Under the pieces are notes generated by a model. That model did no database searches, was not told the origin of the DNA, and saw only the letters and a program-made list of their open reading frames with translations. Position numbers and translations under genes: made by a program. 64,000 bases of DNA from an uncultured Eubacteriales bacterium (GTDB lineage Bacteria; Bacillota; Clostridia; Oscillospirales; CAG-382): NCBI GenBank assembly GCA_934479825.1, contig CAKSOW010000001.1, positions 124,001-188,000 on the forward strand, given 5' to 3'. Shown here piece by piece: positions 61,403-64,000 of the stretch (within the stretch, counting starts at the first letter, position 1; every line of letters begins with the position of its first letter).

Positions 61403-61981
61403 TTAATCCAATTCAATCCTTTTATCTGCAACGCTCTCCGCTTCGGCACGGTCATGCGTTACCCAAAGCACCGTCTTTCCTTTGCATTTTTTAAGAATAT
61501 AGGAGGCAACTAACTTTTTGTTATCCTCGTCCAATCCGCTTGTCGGTTCATCGAGAAACACAAAAGCGCTGTCACATAGCATCGCACGCAAAATAGCAAC
61601 GCGCCGTTTCATTCCTCCGCTGAGAGAAGAAACAGGCTTGTTCAACAACGTTCGCTCCATCCCGACCTCTTCAAGCATATCGCCAAGATCGGAACGTGCA
61701 ACTTTTTCGACAAGTCTTAAATTCCGGTAAACCGTAACATTTTCAACAAGCCGGTTTTCCTGAAAAACGAAAGCGATTTTTGCATTTTTGTCCGGAATAC
61801 CGACCACTGTTCCGCTATCCGGCTTGATAAGGCCGGCTAACAAATAAAGTAACGTCGTTTTTCCGCAACCGGATTCGCCCATTAAGCACGTAACCGCATT
61901 ATCCGGAATTTTGGCGCAAAAATCCGCTAGAACCGCCTTTTCATCAAAGGACTTCGAGAGGTTTTCAATCACAATCGACAC
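61403..61981 (-). CDS. ABC transporter ATP-binding protein (SsuB/TauB-like)
   Basis: 192 residues from the GTG at 61981 (AAAGGA nine bases upstream); an upstream ATG lies inside the permease gene. Walker A GESGCGKTT, Q-loop FVFQENRLV, signature LSGGMKRRV, Walker B FVFLDEPTSGLD, switch His (VTHDRAEA). All motifs are present but the protein is some 40-60 residues shorter than typical SsuB/TauB, ending soon after the switch region. It lies 4 bp after the permease and powers the importer. Confidence 0.88.
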   Translation of the reverse strand: MSIVIENLSKSFDEKAVLADFCAKIPDNAVTCLMGESGCGKTTLLYLLAGLIKPDSGTVVGIPDKNAKIAFVFQENRLVENVTVYRNLRLVEKVARSDLGDMLEEVGMERTLLNKPVSSLSGGMKRRVAILRAMLCDSAFVFLDEPTSGLDEDNKKLVASYILKKCKGKTVLWVTHDRAEAESVADKRIELD

Positions 61982-61985
61982 CGGC

Positions 61986-62750
61986 TCACATCCTTTCAAA
62001 CAGCGCAAACGCCTTATCGGTAAGGGTCAGTATAATTTTCTCAAAAACAACGCTCAAAAGAACGATGACAAACGTCCAGGCAAACAAATCTGCCGTCATA
62101 AAATAAGCTTTGGAAAAATATAACTGTTCACCGATCGAGCCGTGCGGAACACCAATGAGTTCAGCGGCTACGCCGGCTTTCCAACATAATCCGAGCGAAA
62201 CGCATAATGCTGTGCGAACATAGGGAAACGCCGCCGGAAGATAGATATATAACGCCCGGGATACCGGAGAAATCCCATAGATTTTTGCCATTTCAAGCAT
62301 TTTGGCGTCACGCGCGTCAATGCCGGATAACATACCGGTGTACAGCACCGGCAAAACCATGACAAACGAAATAAACACCGACAGTGACGACGAACCGAGC
62401 CAAATTAACGCTAAAATTACAAATGACGCTACCGGTACGGATTTGACAGCCGCCATAAACGGATAAACAAGCGTCCGGAAAAGCCGGAATATTCCCGAAA
62501 GGACAGCAAGCAGAAGCGCGGCGAAAAAAGCGGCAAAAAAGCCGGAGAAAATCCGCAAGGACGTATAGAAAACCGAGTGCCGGAAATCCGCTGTTACCAA
62601 CAGTTCTTTCAGCCGCAAAAGCACCGCGGCCGGCGACGGCAGCAAAAGATCATATCCGACAAGCATCGATACCGCTTGCCATACCGCAAGCCAGAATATA
62701 AGCACGGCGGCGCGACCAAGCAGTCCGCCGCCGGAAATTTTTCTTTTCAT
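61986..62750 (-). CDS. ABC transporter permease (SsuC/TauC-like)
   Basis: 254 residues with six membrane helices. The binding-protein-dependent transport motif is present near PFMAAVKSVPVASFVILALIWLGSS and the EAA-like coupling loop follows as RDAKMLEMAKIYGISPVSRALYIYLPAAFPYVRTAL. The end GLCWKAGVAAELIGVPHGSIGEQLYFSKAYF is characteristic of nitrate/sulfonate/taurine/thiamine-precursor permeases. 5 bp after the substrate-binding protein gene. Confidence 0.88.
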   Translation of the reverse strand: MKRKISGGGLLGRAAVLIFWLAVWQAVSMLVGYDLLLPSPAAVLLRLKELLVTADFRHSVFYTSLRIFSGFFAAFFAALLLAVLSGIFRLFRTLVYPFMAAVKSVPVASFVILALIWLGSSSLSVFISFVMVLPVLYTGMLSGIDARDAKMLEMAKIYGISPVSRALYIYLPAAFPYVRTALCVSLGLCWKAGVAAELIGVPHGSIGEQLYFSKAYFMTADLFAWTFVIVLLSVVFEKIILTLTDKAFALFERM

Positions 62751-62755
62751 CCTTA

Positions 62756-63829
62756 TTATTCGTTCGTATCGGTAAGACCGTAGTAGAACGCGTCATCCGG
62801 AAGTTTTCCGCCGACTGCGGCGCTGTTCTGCGCATACAAAACGGATAGATATGCCGAAAGCTTTTCTTTCATAGCGTTTCCGGATATAAAGGTAATATTG
62901 CAGTACGGAATGGCTTTTTCAGCAACGTCTGCCTTGAAAATGCCGCACTTTTCGACAAGCTTTGCCGCGTCCGAAACATTGTAATTGACAAAATTGACCG
63001 ATGCCTGATAATCCTTTAAGAAGTTATCGACAATATCAGCGTGTTCGGTGACAAAAGCTTTACGCGCAACAAGTACCCCGGTAATTAACGTGTTTCCGGA
63101 AGCGTTTTCCCATTCCTTGGTCAGGTCAAGCGCGATACGGATATTTTCGTTAGCCGCTTGGGCGGTTGTTACAAACGGCTGCGGCAGCATGGCAACGGCG
63201 TTTGTTTCAGTCGTAAGCGCCGCAACGCACTCCGCGTGTTCTGCCTTATATTCCACAAACACATCTTCGCCGACGGTAAGTCCGTTCGAGGTAAGCATAT
63301 AATTCAGCGCATATTCCGGCGTACTGCCTTTGCCGCTTGCATAAATGGTCTTGCCTTTCAGATCTGAAACGCTTTTTACGCTGTCACCGTTTTCAACGAT
63401 ATACAGTACGCCAAGCGTGTTGATGTTCAATACAACGATCTCCCCGCCGGTCTTGTTGTACAGAACCGACGCAAGGTTGGCCGGAACAGCTGCCATGTCA
63501 AGTTCACCGCTGATCAACTTCGGGGTTACAGCATCGGCGGCAGCTTCAACCGAGAAATCGCATACATAGTTCAATTTCCCGTCTGCATCGTCAGGCGTCG
63601 GATCGTCAATCATTTTGACAAGTCCGATAGCGGTCGGCCCTTTTAAAGCGGCGACATTGACAACCGTCGGCTCGGTATCGATCGGCAGGGTGTCCGCGGA
63701 GTCCTTCGTTTCATCGTCACCGGTTTCGACGATATTGTCCGGCGTGTCCGGGAGATTTGTCTGTTTGCAGGCACAGAACAGCACCGCCAAACACATAAGA
63801 AGTGTGCCTAAAATCAGTTTCTTTTTCAT
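62756..63829 (-). CDS. ABC transporter substrate-binding lipoprotein (SsuA/NMT1-like)
   Basis: 357 residues. Lipobox LFCAC with Cys near residue 21, then an acidic linker (VETGDDETKDSADTLPIDTE). The NMT1/SsuA-type binding fold is seen in VAALKGPTAIGLVKMIDD, GELDMAAVPANLASVLYNKTGG, SVSDLKGKTIYASGKGSTPEYALNYML and VAMLPQPFVTTAQAANENI. Two-lobed, outside the membrane. The substrate cannot be read; candidates are sulfonates, nitrate or thiamine precursors. With the permease and ATPase it makes one importer. Confidence 0.88.
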   Translation of the reverse strand: MKKKLILGTLLMCLAVLFCACKQTNLPDTPDNIVETGDDETKDSADTLPIDTEPTVVNVAALKGPTAIGLVKMIDDPTPDDADGKLNYVCDFSVEAAADAVTPKLISGELDMAAVPANLASVLYNKTGGEIVVLNINTLGVLYIVENGDSVKSVSDLKGKTIYASGKGSTPEYALNYMLTSNGLTVGEDVFVEYKAEHAECVAALTTETNAVAMLPQPFVTTAQAANENIRIALDLTKEWENASGNTLITGVLVARKAFVTEHADIVDNFLKDYQASVNFVNYNVSDAAKLVEKCGIFKADVAEKAIPYCNITFISGNAMKEKLSAYLSVLYAQNSAAVGGKLPDDAFYYGLTDTNE

Positions 63830-63864
63830 TTTCTTATCTTCTTTCTAAAATTGATTGACAGTTT

Positions 63865-64000
63865 AAAGGTCATAATCCAAGGCAATGGAGGCCGAAGCAT
63901 GTTCGTGCATATAGGCCTTGACGACACCGCAGTGATATTCGTCTGCCTGATAGGCGTCAAGCGCGGCGCGGTCAGTAAGCGTAACCTGCAAGATCACATC
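63865..64000 (-). CDS. Dabb / stress-responsive A-B barrel protein, partial
   Basis: The last 44 residues of a gene that runs off the window end: VILQVTLTDRAALDAYQADE, then YHCGVVKAYMHEHASASIAL and DYDL. The order of a beta strand, HPxH-like helix and closing VDYD strand is typical of the Dabb (ferredoxin-like A/B barrel) family, which are small dimeric proteins of ~100 residues. It lies 35 bp upstream of the substrate-binding gene in the same direction and may belong to that operon. Confidence 0.7.

Overview
The window reads as chromosomal DNA from an anaerobic, endospore-forming, Gram-positive-type bacterium of the class Clostridia, probably an uncultured or gut-type member of the Oscillospirales or a neighbouring order. 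The reasons are spore genes (spmA, spmB, a cwlD-like amidase), HPr, a reverse rubrerythrin with a rubredoxin and a PerR-type regulator, S-layer-homology and BspA-type surface proteins, AGGAGG-like ribosome sites, and TTGACA/TATAAT promoters. No rRNA or tRNA gene was recognised. Coding density is high and no insertion sequence, prophage or CRISPR array was seen.

Layout. 1-9 kb (minus strand): uvrC-rsmD-coaD, ptsH (HPr), and a long operon FkbM methyltransferase-rimM-trmD-O-antigen-ligase-like protein-two DUF4330 proteins. 9-23 kb: a surface region with a phosphodiester-glycosidase/SLH protein, a 1921-residue FG-GAP/fibronectin-III protein, a frameshifted MalT-type LuxR regulator, and a BspA-like leucine-rich-repeat protein whose promoter contains a 41-bp AT dinucleotide run. 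23-24.3 kb: the peroxide-defence operon perR-reverse rubrerythrin-rubredoxin. 24.4-33.9 kb: a cyclic-glucan-synthase-like membrane protein without its usual C-terminal domain, a TIM-barrel protein, a three-domain metallophosphoesterase/TIM-barrel/PHP fusion, an exonuclease and a tRNA nucleotidyltransferase. 34-38 kb: a MarR regulator with two half-transporters of a heterodimeric ABC exporter. 38.7-48.7 kb: proC, two Xer-type recombinases, a DUF624 protein, cwlD, radA, an acyl-ACP thioesterase, a cytidylate-kinase-like protein and small unknowns. 48.8-54.7 kb: a Ca2+ P-type ATPase, an SH3-amidase, spmA-spmB and an AraC regulator. 54.9-64 kb: a secreted polysaccharide deacetylase, a copper-amine-oxidase-like stalk protein, a Y-family polymerase with LexA-like boxes, a DUF4349 lipoprotein and an SsuABC/TauABC-like importer.

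Patterns that link regions. (1) A two-hairpin cassette follows at least seven gene ends. It has two sequence types, A and B. In two places A and B face each other around a conserved ~100-bp core, making a ~300-bp composite between convergent genes. (2) Three otherwise unrelated secreted proteins (1921-aa, LRR, deacetylase) end in the same ~80-residue domain. (3) Two of those surface genes show candidate on/off control: an AT repeat over the -35 region of the LRR promoter, and an A6-tract frameshift in the regulator next to the 1921-aa gene, with a perfect 19-bp dyad centred near -43 of that gene's predicted promoter. All function calls come from reading motifs by eye; no database search was run.
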